A stretch of DNA of 13,559 nucleotides from Lentisphaerota bacterium. Its GTDB lineage: Bacteria > Verrucomicrobiota > Kiritimatiellia > RFP12 > UBA1067. Position 1 is the first letter of the stretch. Each line of letters opens with the position of its first letter. Below, piece by piece: positions 7,701 to 13,559 of this stretch. The stretch is from the NCBI GenBank assembly GCA_022839525.1, contig JALHET010000027.1:1-13559 (forward strand), in the 5' to 3' direction. The position numbers and the translations under genes were made by a program. The notes under the pieces were generated by a model. It saw nothing but the letters and a program-made list of their open reading frames with translations, did no database searches and was not told where the DNA came from.

Positions 7701-8551
7701 CGGCCGCGCGTGCCGGGAAAGGCGGGGTTGGCGGCGGCGATGGCGCGGTAGAGTGCCTCGCGGTAGTCACGGTAATCGCGGTAGAAATCCTCTTCGATTT
7801 CGTGTTCGTGCAGGCTGTGGCTCGCGAGCAGGGTTTCGGCGGAGGATTCTCCGGAAACGGCCACGAGCGACGCCGCGCCCAGCAGTTTGTGAAACACGAA
7901 GCGGCGGAAGGCGAAGGGCTCGGGATCGGCGGCGGAAGGCGGCGGCAGCAGGGCGAAGGGAAGGTCGGCAGAGTCGGAAGCGCGGAGCACGAAGCGCTGG
8001 CACTGGGAGGAACCGCGCAGACGGCTGTAGAGACGGAACTCGTTCATGTCCGTGACGACGGCCCATGCGGGAACGACGGCAGCGGCGCGGTTGCGGGTGA
8101 GAAACGCGGCGGTCAGGTAATCGAGACCCTGCTCCACGGGTGAGCGGGTCGAACCTTTGCGCGGCTGCGGATCGTCGAGGCCAGAGCGGATGTCCTTGAA
8201 CTCGCAAAGAACCTGAGGCACACCGTCCGCGCCGGGACCGAAGTTACCGAGGGCGAGATCCGCGCTGCCGGTGTTGCCGCTCTGCCCCGCGCCGGTGAGT
8301 CTGTACTGTTGGGTAAAGGTGTAACCGCCGTCCGGCGAAATACCCTGTCCCGCATAGCCCCACGTCTCAACGAAATAACGGGCGATAAAGGCCGCCTCCG
8401 ACTGCGTCTCAGAAAGCGCCTCGCGATCCGCCCACAGACGCAGGCGCGATTCCAGAGCGGCGGCCTCGGGCGAGGCCTTAAACGCCTGATACTCGTCATA
8501 CCAGACGGAGAATAGAAAGTTTTCGTCGAACAGCGGCGTCAACACTGACAT
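4733..8551 (-). CDS. Type IIG-like restriction-modification protein (fused nuclease, N6-adenine methyltransferase and specificity regions)
   Basis: This is a 1272-residue single-chain restriction-modification candidate. An N-terminal PD-(D/E)xK-like region has Asp98 (GSADLAL), then Glu117-x-Lys119 (VLCEFKDI), then a Q-x3-Y motif (EQGLDYL, about 140-146), as in type I and IIG nuclease domains. A helical linker follows to about 450. The methyltransferase starts near YYTPEWV (464-470). Motif I is DPACGSGAFL (542-551), an LYGVDINPESVEI strand (about 593-605) carries the next acidic position, and the catalytic motif IV is NPPY (680-683), indicating N6-adenine methylation. The C-terminal third resembles TaqI-type target-recognition and helical regions (for example KLMVPRLV, then DNVDVGGI near residues 1005-1030). 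Start ATG 8551-8549 has TAAGGA about 10 nt upstream. The recognition site cannot be read from sequence. The chain is intact and GC-rich like the host, unlike the ATPase pair downstream. PglX-type BREX methyltransferases are an alternative, but no other BREX genes are present and the ExK region favours a restriction enzyme. Confidence 0.85.
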   Translation of the reverse strand: MSVLTPLFDENFLFSVWYDEYQAFKASPEAAALESRLRLWADREALSETQSEAAFIARYFVETWGYAGQGISPDGGYTFTQQYRLTGAGQSGNTGSADLALGNFGPGADGVPQVLCEFKDIRSGLDDPQPRKGSTRSPVEQGLDYLTAAFLTRNRAAAVVPAWAVVTDMNEFRLYSRLRGSSQCQRFVLRASDSADLPFALLPPPSAADPEPFAFRRFVFHKLLGAASLVAVSGESSAETLLASHSLHEHEIEEDFYRDYRDYREALYRAIAAANPAFPGTRGRLVRLTQRLLDRCLFVLFCEDMGRELSYPPQLLRDLLVDYARSRFYSPESDELWTCLKELFAAMRDGGAFGGHTITQFNGGLFAHDPELDALRIPARLFCAPNQGATQAPASLLSDKRTLLYFSARYNFGKRNSSLQRTIGLTTLGRIFEQSITELEIMEAEADGRVSLNKLGKRKTDGVYYTPEWVTHAIVEEVVGGRLWDLRAELGFADLPPLTDEAVAAYRAFRSSRGRRTAPVAGEWLSFLKTYRLRVDGLRVVDPACGSGAFLIQALDRLIAEYRWIVDQEERITGVRELWNQDALIRSILSHNLYGVDINPESVEITQLALWLHTAAPNTPLCTLDRNIRCGNSLVGPDFYADLQPELIPDEERERVNVFDWREAFPQVFECGGFDCVIGNPPYIKLQNFRRVHPDVAAYLTSRDRADGQPLYVSTRSGNFDLYLPFIEKGLALLRSGGRMGYIAPNVWLVNEYGESLRRALRASRRLDRWVDFKGYQVFREAITYTALQFFRAEPRDAVACLFAPDGPLPRLDWSRADAVPYGELPTDGAWNFMPTGERRLIARLNASCRRLEDVCDAIIVGVQTSADDIYQLERLAPGRYRTRGGLNVAVEDGMMRPLISGPEAKRYLRPATNTWILFPYTDDGRLLAESELSSRFPNAWRYLQSHEAALRDRERGAFDDPAWYRFGRNQNIDKQHLPKLMVPRLVTHLFAALDEESACCLDNVDVGGILATDRSTLLYLYGILNAPVCDYVWRRISKPFQNDFRSANKQFIAPLPIPDATPAQRGEVGRLALRLQELHTRDRGLADAIDARLASAQTEAFAPGPEWLWADVRTPAQWKADAPANLTRAARTAWAKEQCASVLAGHLDVIDAALSVETPPFCEVEDAAGRLTLRVNGRVAVELFDKPDAPFIAAQWRHALRSFRGNAKRLLALLLKLRSTPDAALASAVIRLVSDRQVLAGEIAAAEGEMNELVFGLYDLADNDRQQIQRG

Positions 8552-8703
8552 ACAGGGGGCGTCCTTAATCCTTTTTATGTGTTCTAGGATACCACACCAC
8601 CGCGCGGATAAAACACTGTTTTTTCAGGGCACAACTGTAAAAAAAGGGCGGCGGAAATTCCGCCGCCCTCCGACTCTAAAACAGGTCCGTTTTTTTCCTG
8701 CGG
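8552..8703. other. Intergenic region between the E1 and restriction genes
   Basis: These 152 bases sit upstream of the restriction-modification gene and downstream of the E1 gene, both on the minus strand. They hold the E1 terminator and presumably the restriction gene promoter. A weak minus-strand candidate is TTGTGC followed 17 nt later by TTATCC; it is not convincing enough to call. Confidence 0.5.
8639..8669 (-). terminator. Intrinsic terminator of the deoR-E1 transcription unit
   Basis: A 10-bp GC-rich stem (8645-8654 with 8660-8669, AGGGCGGCGG / CCGCCGCCCT) closes a 5-nt loop. On the minus strand it is followed directly by seven T residues (8645-8639). It begins 34 bases past the E1 stop codon. 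This insulates the restriction gene from read-through. Confidence 0.92.
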
Positions 8704-11001
8704 TTAGAGAAGCGTCTTCACCGCTGCCACGATGTCGCGGTCGTGCGGCAGGAAGGCGTCCTCGAGCGAGTACGCCTGCGGCGCGATGCCGTTCTTCGCG
8801 CCCACACGCAGCACCGGGGCGTCGAGCGAGTCGAACGCCTCGGCCATGATGCGGGAGGCGATCTCGCCGGTGAAGCTACCGATGTCCACGCAGTGGCTGG
8901 CGATCACGCACCGTCCGGTCTTGCGCACCGAAGTCAGGATCGTCTCCATGTCCAGCGGCACCAGCGAGCGGATGTCCACCACTTCGGCGGAAATGCCGTC
9001 GGCGGCGAGCAGGTCGGCAGCCTTGAGCGCCTCATACAGCATCGGGCCCCACGTGACGATCGAGACCGTGTCGCCCGCGCGCTTGATGTCTGCCTTGCCG
9101 AGCGGGGTCAGGTATTCCTCTTTGGACACAACGCCTTTATAGTTGTACATGATCTGCGATTCGACGAAGAGCACCGGGTTATTGTCGCGGATGGCGCTCT
9201 TGAGCATGCCCTTGGCGTCCGCGGGCGTGGCGGGATAGACCACGTAGAGGCCGGGAATGTGGGCGAACACCGACTCCAAGGTCTGCGAGTGCTGGCCGCC
9301 GTAGCCCTTGCCGCCGCCGACCGAGGCACGGTACACGAGCGGCACCTCGATGCTGGCGCCGGACATGTAGTGCCACTTGGCAGCCTGGTTGGCAATCTGG
9401 TCGGAAGCCATCAGGCAAAAGTCCATATACATCAGTTCCACCACGGGACGCAGGCCGGTCATGGCCGCGCCGACCGCCGTGCCGCAGATGCACGCCTCGG
9501 AGATCGGGGAGTTGAAAACGCGTTCGCGGCCGAACGCTTCCGTCAGGCCTTTGGTCACCTTGAACGCGCCGCCGTATTCGGCGATGTCCTCGCCCCACTG
9601 GACGACGCGGTTGTCGCGCAGCATCTCTTCGATCATCGCCTCTTTGATGGCGTCCTTGTAGGTGATCTGGCTGTCCTCGGTGCGTTTGATCGCGGGAAGC
9701 GGCCCCTCGGGCTTCACATTGGCGAACTCCTCGGGAACACTCTCCACGCGGGTGTCGGTATACATGTACTTGATCACGTCGGCGGGATCGGGATCCTTCG
9801 ACCACGCGGCCTTGGCAGCCATACGGGCGTTGCGGTCCGCAACCTTGGCTTTGAGTTCGGCGAGCTTCTTAGCGGAGAGGCACCCGGCGTCGAGCACCTG
9901 TTTCTCGAACTGCGCGATCGGATCCAGCGCCTTCCACTCGGCCTCTTCATCCTTGGTGCGGTATTCGTTGCGGGGGTCGCCCAAGGAGTGTCCGTAGTTG
10001 CGGTAGGTGTCGAACTCCAGCATCACGGGCCCCTTGCCGCTGCGGGCGAGCGCGGCGGCGCGGCGCATGGCGTCCATGCAGGCGAGGAGATCCATCCCGT
10101 TGACGACCTCGGCGTGCATGTTGTTGTCTGCGAAACCGGCGGCGCGGCGCGCGACCGTGCAGACGCCGGCGACCTCGCCGTCGATGCGTCCGGTGAAGCC
10201 GTAGTGGTTGTTGATGATCGCATAGACGATCGGCAGGCCGAAGGAGTTCTTCGTATAGGTCGGATCGGTGAACTGCCCCATGGCGGCCCAGTTGAGGGCT
10301 TCCAGCACCACGCCGTTGGCGTAGGCGCCGTCGCCCGCGAAGCAACAGGTGACCTTGCCCGTCTTGAAATAGCGGGAACTCATGGCCGAGCCCGTGGCGA
10401 TCGGCACGCCGCCGCCCACAATCGCATTCGCGCCGAGGTGGCCGGCCTTGAAGTCCGCGATGTGCATCCCGCCGCCGCGTCCCTTGCAGTACCCGTCCTC
10501 TTTGCCGAAAAGCTCCGCGATGGCGCGGTAGACGTGATCTTCCAATGCGGCTTCGACCAGCTCCTTTTTCTTGGACGACGCGCAGTCGGGAACGCGCGCC
10601 TTCAGTTCCTCGACGCTCATGCCCCGGATGGCGGTGCAGCCTTTGGCCAGCGAGTCGCCGTGGCCGCGGTGGGTGGAGGTGATGAAATCGTCGTATTTCA
10701 TCGCCGCGCAACAGCCGACGGAGGTGGCTTCCTGACCGATCGAAACGTGGGTGGGGCCGCGGTACTGATAGTCCTTGCAGGACTCGTAAGCGCCGGTACG
10801 CAGCTTGACGATCATCTCCTCGAACTCGCGGATCGTCAGCATGTCCTCCAGCACATCGACCGCCTGCGCCGCCGTGATGTTCCCGGCGGCGATTTCGTCT
10901 TTGAGCGTACCCTTGTACTGGTAGGCCGGGATTTTTCCGAGGTCGTATTTCTGGGGTTTGAAACTGGGTTTCAGTGTACTGATGTAGTTGTTGGTTGCCA
11001 T
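8704..11001 (-). CDS. Fused 2-oxoacid (pyruvate-type) dehydrogenase E1, alpha and beta subunits on one chain
   Basis: This is a 765-residue thiamine-diphosphate enzyme. Residues about 40-410 match E1 alpha: HRGHGDSLAKG (111-121), GRGGGMHIADF (174-184), the GDG start of the cofactor motif (223-225) with its distal NN at 264-265, and the YRNYGHSLGDPRNEYRTKDE loop (333-352). Residues about 445-765 match E1 beta: GEDIAEYGGAF (470-480), NSPISEACICGTAVG (497-511) and GGQHSQTLESVFAHIPGL with His571. E1 decarboxylates a 2-oxoacid and reductively acylates the lipoyl group of E2. Pyruvate is the likeliest substrate, with acetoin or branched-chain oxoacids as alternatives; no E2, E3 or lipoylation gene is in view. 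Two departures from ordinary E1 alpha are visible: an extra segment of about 35 residues between HRGHG and GRGGGMH, and a longer GDG-to-NN spacing (about 40 residues). A weak AGGA lies 10 nt before the ATG. It lies 22 nt after the DeoR-type gene and ends at a strong terminator. Confidence 0.9.
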   Translation of the reverse strand: MATNNYISTLKPSFKPQKYDLGKIPAYQYKGTLKDEIAAGNITAAQAVDVLEDMLTIREFEEMIVKLRTGAYESCKDYQYRGPTHVSIGQEATSVGCCAAMKYDDFITSTHRGHGDSLAKGCTAIRGMSVEELKARVPDCASSKKKELVEAALEDHVYRAIAELFGKEDGYCKGRGGGMHIADFKAGHLGANAIVGGGVPIATGSAMSSRYFKTGKVTCCFAGDGAYANGVVLEALNWAAMGQFTDPTYTKNSFGLPIVYAIINNHYGFTGRIDGEVAGVCTVARRAAGFADNNMHAEVVNGMDLLACMDAMRRAAALARSGKGPVMLEFDTYRNYGHSLGDPRNEYRTKDEEAEWKALDPIAQFEKQVLDAGCLSAKKLAELKAKVADRNARMAAKAAWSKDPDPADVIKYMYTDTRVESVPEEFANVKPEGPLPAIKRTEDSQITYKDAIKEAMIEEMLRDNRVVQWGEDIAEYGGAFKVTKGLTEAFGRERVFNSPISEACICGTAVGAAMTGLRPVVELMYMDFCLMASDQIANQAAKWHYMSGASIEVPLVYRASVGGGKGYGGQHSQTLESVFAHIPGLYVVYPATPADAKGMLKSAIRDNNPVLFVESQIMYNYKGVVSKEEYLTPLGKADIKRAGDTVSIVTWGPMLYEALKAADLLAADGISAEVVDIRSLVPLDMETILTSVRKTGRCVIASHCVDIGSFTGEIASRIMAEAFDSLDAPVLRVGAKNGIAPQAYSLEDAFLPHDRDIVAAVKTLL

Positions 11002-11023
11002 GGTGTTTTGTCCTGTTTGCTTG

Positions 11024-11803
11024 TCACACGAGAATCGTTTCGACTCCGGCGCGTTGGAAGGCCTTCCGCTGCGCGGGAGGCATCTGTTTGTCTGAGATGA
11101 TTGCGGAAAGATGTGAGCGTGAACCGAAACGGACGAAACTCGTCTTCCCGAATTTCGAGCTGTCCGCCAAAAGAACGACGCGCGACGCCTTTGCCATGGC
11201 CTGCTCCTTGGTGAAGGCCTCGGCCGGGTCGGTCGTGGTCATACCCGCCTCCGCGGAAACGCCGATCGTCCCCATAAAAGCGATGTCGAGGTGCATCTGG
11301 TCCAGCACGGGCCGCGTGAGGGGACCCACGAACGTCTGGCTGAGCGGCCGGCACTCGCCGCCGGTGAGGATCATGCGCGGGCCGCCACTGCTGAACACTT
11401 GCGCCACGCGCAGCGAGTTGGTCACAACGGTGAGCTGGGTATGCGCCGTCAGCAGCCGCGCCAGCGCCAGCACAGTGCTGCCCCCGTCGAGATAGACGAT
11501 GTCGCGCGGGTGGATCAGCTTGAGGGCCGCCTCGGCGATACGCCCCTTTTCGGCCGCGGCCATCGAGGCCTTATCATCGAAAAGCGGCTCCTCGTCACGG
11601 CCTTCAGCCACCACCGCCCCGCCGTGGATGCGGCGCAGTTCGCCCGCCGCATCCAACGCGGCCAGATCGCGCCGCACCGTCGCAGCCGACACGCCGAGTT
11701 CAGAGGCCAGTTCCTCCACGCGCAGGATACCCCGCTCGCGGAGCAGTCCCCGCAGTTTGCGCCACCGTGCCTCTGCCAGCTCTCTGGAAACGCCGTCGCT
11801 CAT
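11024..11803 (-). CDS. DeoR-family transcriptional regulator
   Basis: This 259-residue protein has the two standard DeoR domains. The N-terminal winged helix-turn-helix (about 14-66) includes RVEELASELGVSAATVRRDL and the wing ELRRIHGGAV. The C-terminal sugar-phosphate sensor domain carries DGGSTVLALA (106-115), VVTNSLRVA (126-134), ILTGGECRP (145-153), DIAFMGTIG (173-181) and LLADSSKFGK (211-220). The family usually represses catabolic genes and is released by a phosphorylated sugar or similar effector. Here it is the first gene of a unit with the E1 dehydrogenase, so E1 is a likely target along with its own promoter. The effector is unknown. The ATG at 11803-11801 has no strong ribosome binding site; an 8-bp palindrome occupies that position. 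Confidence 0.92.
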   Translation of the reverse strand: MSDGVSRELAEARWRKLRGLLRERGILRVEELASELGVSAATVRRDLAALDAAGELRRIHGGAVVAEGRDEEPLFDDKASMAAAEKGRIAEAALKLIHPRDIVYLDGGSTVLALARLLTAHTQLTVVTNSLRVAQVFSSGGPRMILTGGECRPLSQTFVGPLTRPVLDQMHLDIAFMGTIGVSAEAGMTTTDPAEAFTKEQAMAKASRVVLLADSSKFGKTSFVRFGSRSHLSAIISDKQMPPAQRKAFQRAGVETILV

Positions 11804-11805
11804 TC

Positions 11806-11813
11806 GTGATCAC
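11806..11813. promoter_or_regulatory. Perfect 8-bp palindrome at the ribosome-binding position of the DeoR gene
   Basis: GTGATCAC is self-complementary and sits 3 to 10 bases before the DeoR-type start codon, where a Shine-Dalgarno sequence would be expected. It might be an operator half-element or chance, since short palindromes of this size are common. Confidence 0.25.
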
Positions 11814-11829
11814 TTTTGCTCGTAAATGC

Positions 11830-11860
11830 GCATAGTTAATCAGAACTGAGCACACTATGC
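11830..11860. promoter_or_regulatory. Inverted repeat, candidate operator for the DeoR-type regulator
   Basis: GCATAGT (11830-11836) and ACTATGC (11854-11860) are exact inverted 7-mers separated by 17 bases, 27 to 57 bases upstream of the regulator start codon. The repeat overlaps the only plausible, though weak, promoter-like hexamers on the minus strand (TTGCAT, 17 nt, TTAACT). DeoR proteins commonly bind repeats near their own promoter, so autoregulation is the natural inference. It lies about 70 bases from the divergent SPFH promoter. Confidence 0.45.
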
Positions 11861-11931
11861 AAGCCGGAAACGCAACCGGAAACAGCGTATCGCCATCCGC
11901 CCGGCCTCCCCGAAGGCTCCCGGCTTTCCCC

Positions 11932-11961
11932 TCGACAGGAGCGCACGCACTCCGGTAAACT
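11932..11961 (+). promoter_or_regulatory. Sigma70-type promoter for the SPFH gene
   Basis: TCGACA (five of six consensus positions) at 11932-11937 and TAAACT (four of six) at 11956-11961 are separated by 18 bases. Initiation would be near 11968, giving a leader of about 18 nt ahead of the ATG at 11986. The spacer holds an imperfect palindrome, GGAGCGCACGCACTCC (11938-11953). The GGAGG ribosome binding site is at 11974-11978. Confidence 0.5.
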
Positions 11962-11985
11962 GAAAACATATTCGGAGGTCAGCCC

Positions 11986-13559
11986 ATGAATGAAAAAACC
12001 GATCCTTTCCCGCCGCCGCTGGAGGCGAGACGCACCGCGTCCTCACGCCGCTCCGCGCCGCCGCGCCCGCCCAAGCTGCCCGTGAACCGGGCAGCCCTTG
12101 TGCCCGCCGTGATCCTGTTCGCCGTGGCGCTGCTCCCCCTGTGGGTCTGGTTCGGGTGGCGCATCGAGCCCGAAAGCGGACAAATCGCCATCCTCACCAA
12201 GAAAACGGGCAAGAACCTGCCGGCCGGCCGGATCCTTGCCGATTCGCTAGAGTACAAAGGCATCCAGCTCGATGTGCTGCCTGAAGGGCGTTTCTTCCGC
12301 AACCCCTACACATGGTACTGGACCATCACCGAGGCCACCGACATTCCGGCCGGCAAGTTCGGCGTGCTTGTGCGCAAATTCGGCAAGGACCTTCCCGGCG
12401 GCGCGATCATCGCCCCGGACGAAACCTATAAAGGCATCGTGCGCGACGTGCTCGGAACCGGCAAGCACCGCATCAATCCCTATGCGTACGAGGTGAAACT
12501 GTTCGATGACATCAAGATCGCGCCCGGCCATGTGGGCGTGGTGACTTCCCTCTGCGGCGACGACATCCTAACCGGGGGCAAGCCCCTGCCCGCCGGCGAC
12601 AAAGGGTTCCTCGCGGAAAAAGGCGCCAAGGGCGTCCAGCGCGACGTGCTCAAAGAGGGGACGCACCGCCTCAACCCCTATCTCTATTCCGTCTCGATCG
12701 TTAATATCCAGAGCCAGCGCTTCGAGTTCAGCGGCGGGGACGCCATCATGTTCCTCACACTGGACGGGTTCCCCGTCACGGTCGAGGGCACGCTCGAGTT
12801 CAACCTGAACCTCGACAAGGCCGCCCTGCTCACCCATGAGGTCGGCGACATGGACGACGTCATGCAAAAACTGATCCTGCCCAGCGCACGCGGCTTTTTC
12901 CGCATCGAGGGCAGTAAGAAAAGCGCCACGGAGTTCATCGTCGGCGAGTCGAGGCAGGCCTTCCAAGACAGTCTGGAAACGTATCTGCGCGGTGTCTGCA
13001 CCAACTGGGGCATTTCCCTCAACTCGGTGCTGATCCGCGACATCCTCGCGCCCCAGCAAATCGCCGGCATCATCCGCGACCGCGAACTCGCGGTACAGGA
13101 CTCCAAGAAATTCGAGCAGCAAATCGTGCAGGCCAAGTCCCAAGCCGAACTGGAGAAGCAGCAGGCGCTGGCCGAGCAGAACCGCCTCAAGGTCGTCGCC
13201 GACACGGACCGCATCCGCCAAACCATCACCGCCGAGCAGGACAAGGTGGAGAAGATCCTTGCGGCCAAGACCGAACTCGACGTCGCCAAAATCGGCCTGC
13301 AAACCGCCCGCGCCGACGCCGAAGCGCTCCTTACCCTCGCCGAAGCGGAACGGAAAGTGATCGCGGCCAAAAACCGGGCCGATGCCGACGTGCTGAAACA
13401 GCAGGTCGCCGTCTACAAAGACGAGGCCGACTATATCCGCGCCCGGCTTTACGAGAAGATCGCGCCGAACATTCAGAGCGTGCTCACCACCGACGCCGCC
13501 GGTGGCCTTTTCGGGCTGCCGGTCAAGGTGACTCCATCAGAGCCCAAGCCGACGGCGCC
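11986..13559 (+). CDS. Membrane-anchored SPFH/Band 7 protein with three tandem N-terminal repeats, 3' truncated
   Basis: The frame starts at ATG 11986, seven bases after GGAGG, and stays open to the window end (524 residues visible, no stop). Residues 1-33 are a basic, proline-rich cytoplasmic tail. A single membrane segment spans about 36-57 (AALVPAVILFAVALLPLWVW). Three repeats follow at about 65-114, 123-172 and 181-238. Each begins like the opening strand of a Band 7 domain and ends in a DVL-x2-G-x2-R-x-NPY-x-(Y/W) motif. The Band 7/SPFH domain is about 240-370, including LTLDGFPVTVEGTLEFNL and WGISLNSVLIRDILAPQQIA. A charged Ala/Glu/Lys/Gln-rich coiled coil occupies about 370-485, as in flotillins and HflK/C/stomatin relatives. 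SPFH proteins oligomerise on membranes and organise microdomains or protease complexes; the specific role is not inferable. The C-terminal GGLFGLPVK is followed by a proline-rich stretch, suggesting the end is near. It is divergent from the DeoR-type gene. Confidence 0.85.
   Translation, partial: MNEKTDPFPPPLEARRTASSRRSAPPRPPKLPVNRAALVPAVILFAVALLPLWVWFGWRIEPESGQIAILTKKTGKNLPAGRILADSLEYKGIQLDVLPEGRFFRNPYTWYWTITEATDIPAGKFGVLVRKFGKDLPGGAIIAPDETYKGIVRDVLGTGKHRINPYAYEVKLFDDIKIAPGHVGVVTSLCGDDILTGGKPLPAGDKGFLAEKGAKGVQRDVLKEGTHRLNPYLYSVSIVNIQSQRFEFSGGDAIMFLTLDGFPVTVEGTLEFNLNLDKAALLTHEVGDMDDVMQKLILPSARGFFRIEGSKKSATEFIVGESRQAFQDSLETYLRGVCTNWGISLNSVLIRDILAPQQIAGIIRDRELAVQDSKKFEQQIVQAKSQAELEKQQALAEQNRLKVVADTDRIRQTITAEQDKVEKILAAKTELDVAKIGLQTARADAEALLTLAEAERKVIAAKNRADADVLKQQVAVYKDEADYIRARLYEKIAPNIQSVLTTDAAGGLFGLPVKVTPSEPKPTA

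Noticed and set aside
8743..11100. A 785-codon open frame on the + strand, antisense to the whole E1 gene.
   Set aside because: Its translation is dominated by Ala, Gly, Val, His, Arg with no domain-like motifs, whereas the minus strand encodes a motif-complete E1 enzyme. Long antisense frames are expected opposite high-GC genes.
12568..13302. A 244-codon minus-strand frame opposite the SPFH gene.
   Set aside because: It is antisense to the Band 7 and coiled-coil regions and is made of Leu/Asp/Gly/Val-rich sequence mirroring the coiled coil. It has no independent start signal.

Overview
The window is 13.56 kb of high-GC bacterial chromosome. It carries seven convincing protein genes, two of them cut by the window edges, and no RNA genes, CRISPR arrays or complete insertion sequences that I can see. 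The mix suggests an anaerobic polysaccharide-degrading member of the PVC group, with Kiritimatiellota or Lentisphaerota as my guess. The mix is a CocE-type hydrolase, a secreted GH141-like beta-helix protein, a fused alpha-beta 2-oxoacid dehydrogenase E1 and an unusual SPFH protein. This placement is inference from gene style, not from a marker gene.

Left region (1-2493, + strand): the C-terminal end of a CocE/NonD-type alpha/beta hydrolase is followed 58 nt later by a signal-peptide-bearing parallel beta-helix protein related to GH141. Together they look like part of an extracellular carbohydrate-processing cluster.

Middle region (about 2679-8551, mostly - strand): this looks like a small defence island. 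Transcription would run from a 1272-residue Type IIG-like restriction-modification protein, across an 87-nt gap, into an OLD/AAA-type ATPase. That gene is coupled (TGA-T-ATG) to a small protein with TOPRIM-like acidic motifs. The ATPase/TOPRIM pair is clearly more AT-rich than everything around it, so it probably arrived separately. A short reading frame with a good ribosome binding site (2679-2846) runs into the left edge of this AT-rich block and may be the stub of a disrupted gene.

Right region (8645-11860, - strand): a DeoR-family regulator and a fused E1 alpha-beta dehydrogenase form a two-gene unit with 22 nt between them. It ends in a textbook intrinsic terminator. A 7-bp inverted repeat upstream of the regulator is a candidate autoregulatory operator. 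The E1 enzyme would decarboxylate pyruvate or a related 2-oxoacid; no E2 or E3 gene lies in the window.

Far right (11986 to the end, + strand): divergently transcribed from the regulator is a membrane-anchored SPFH/Band 7 protein. The segment that normally opens the Band 7 fold appears three times in tandem ahead of the main domain. The gene has a recognisable sigma70-type promoter and a strong ribosome binding site, and it runs off the window.

The two observations most worth following up are the ATPase/TOPRIM pair as a candidate two-gene anti-phage system and the triple-repeat SPFH architecture.
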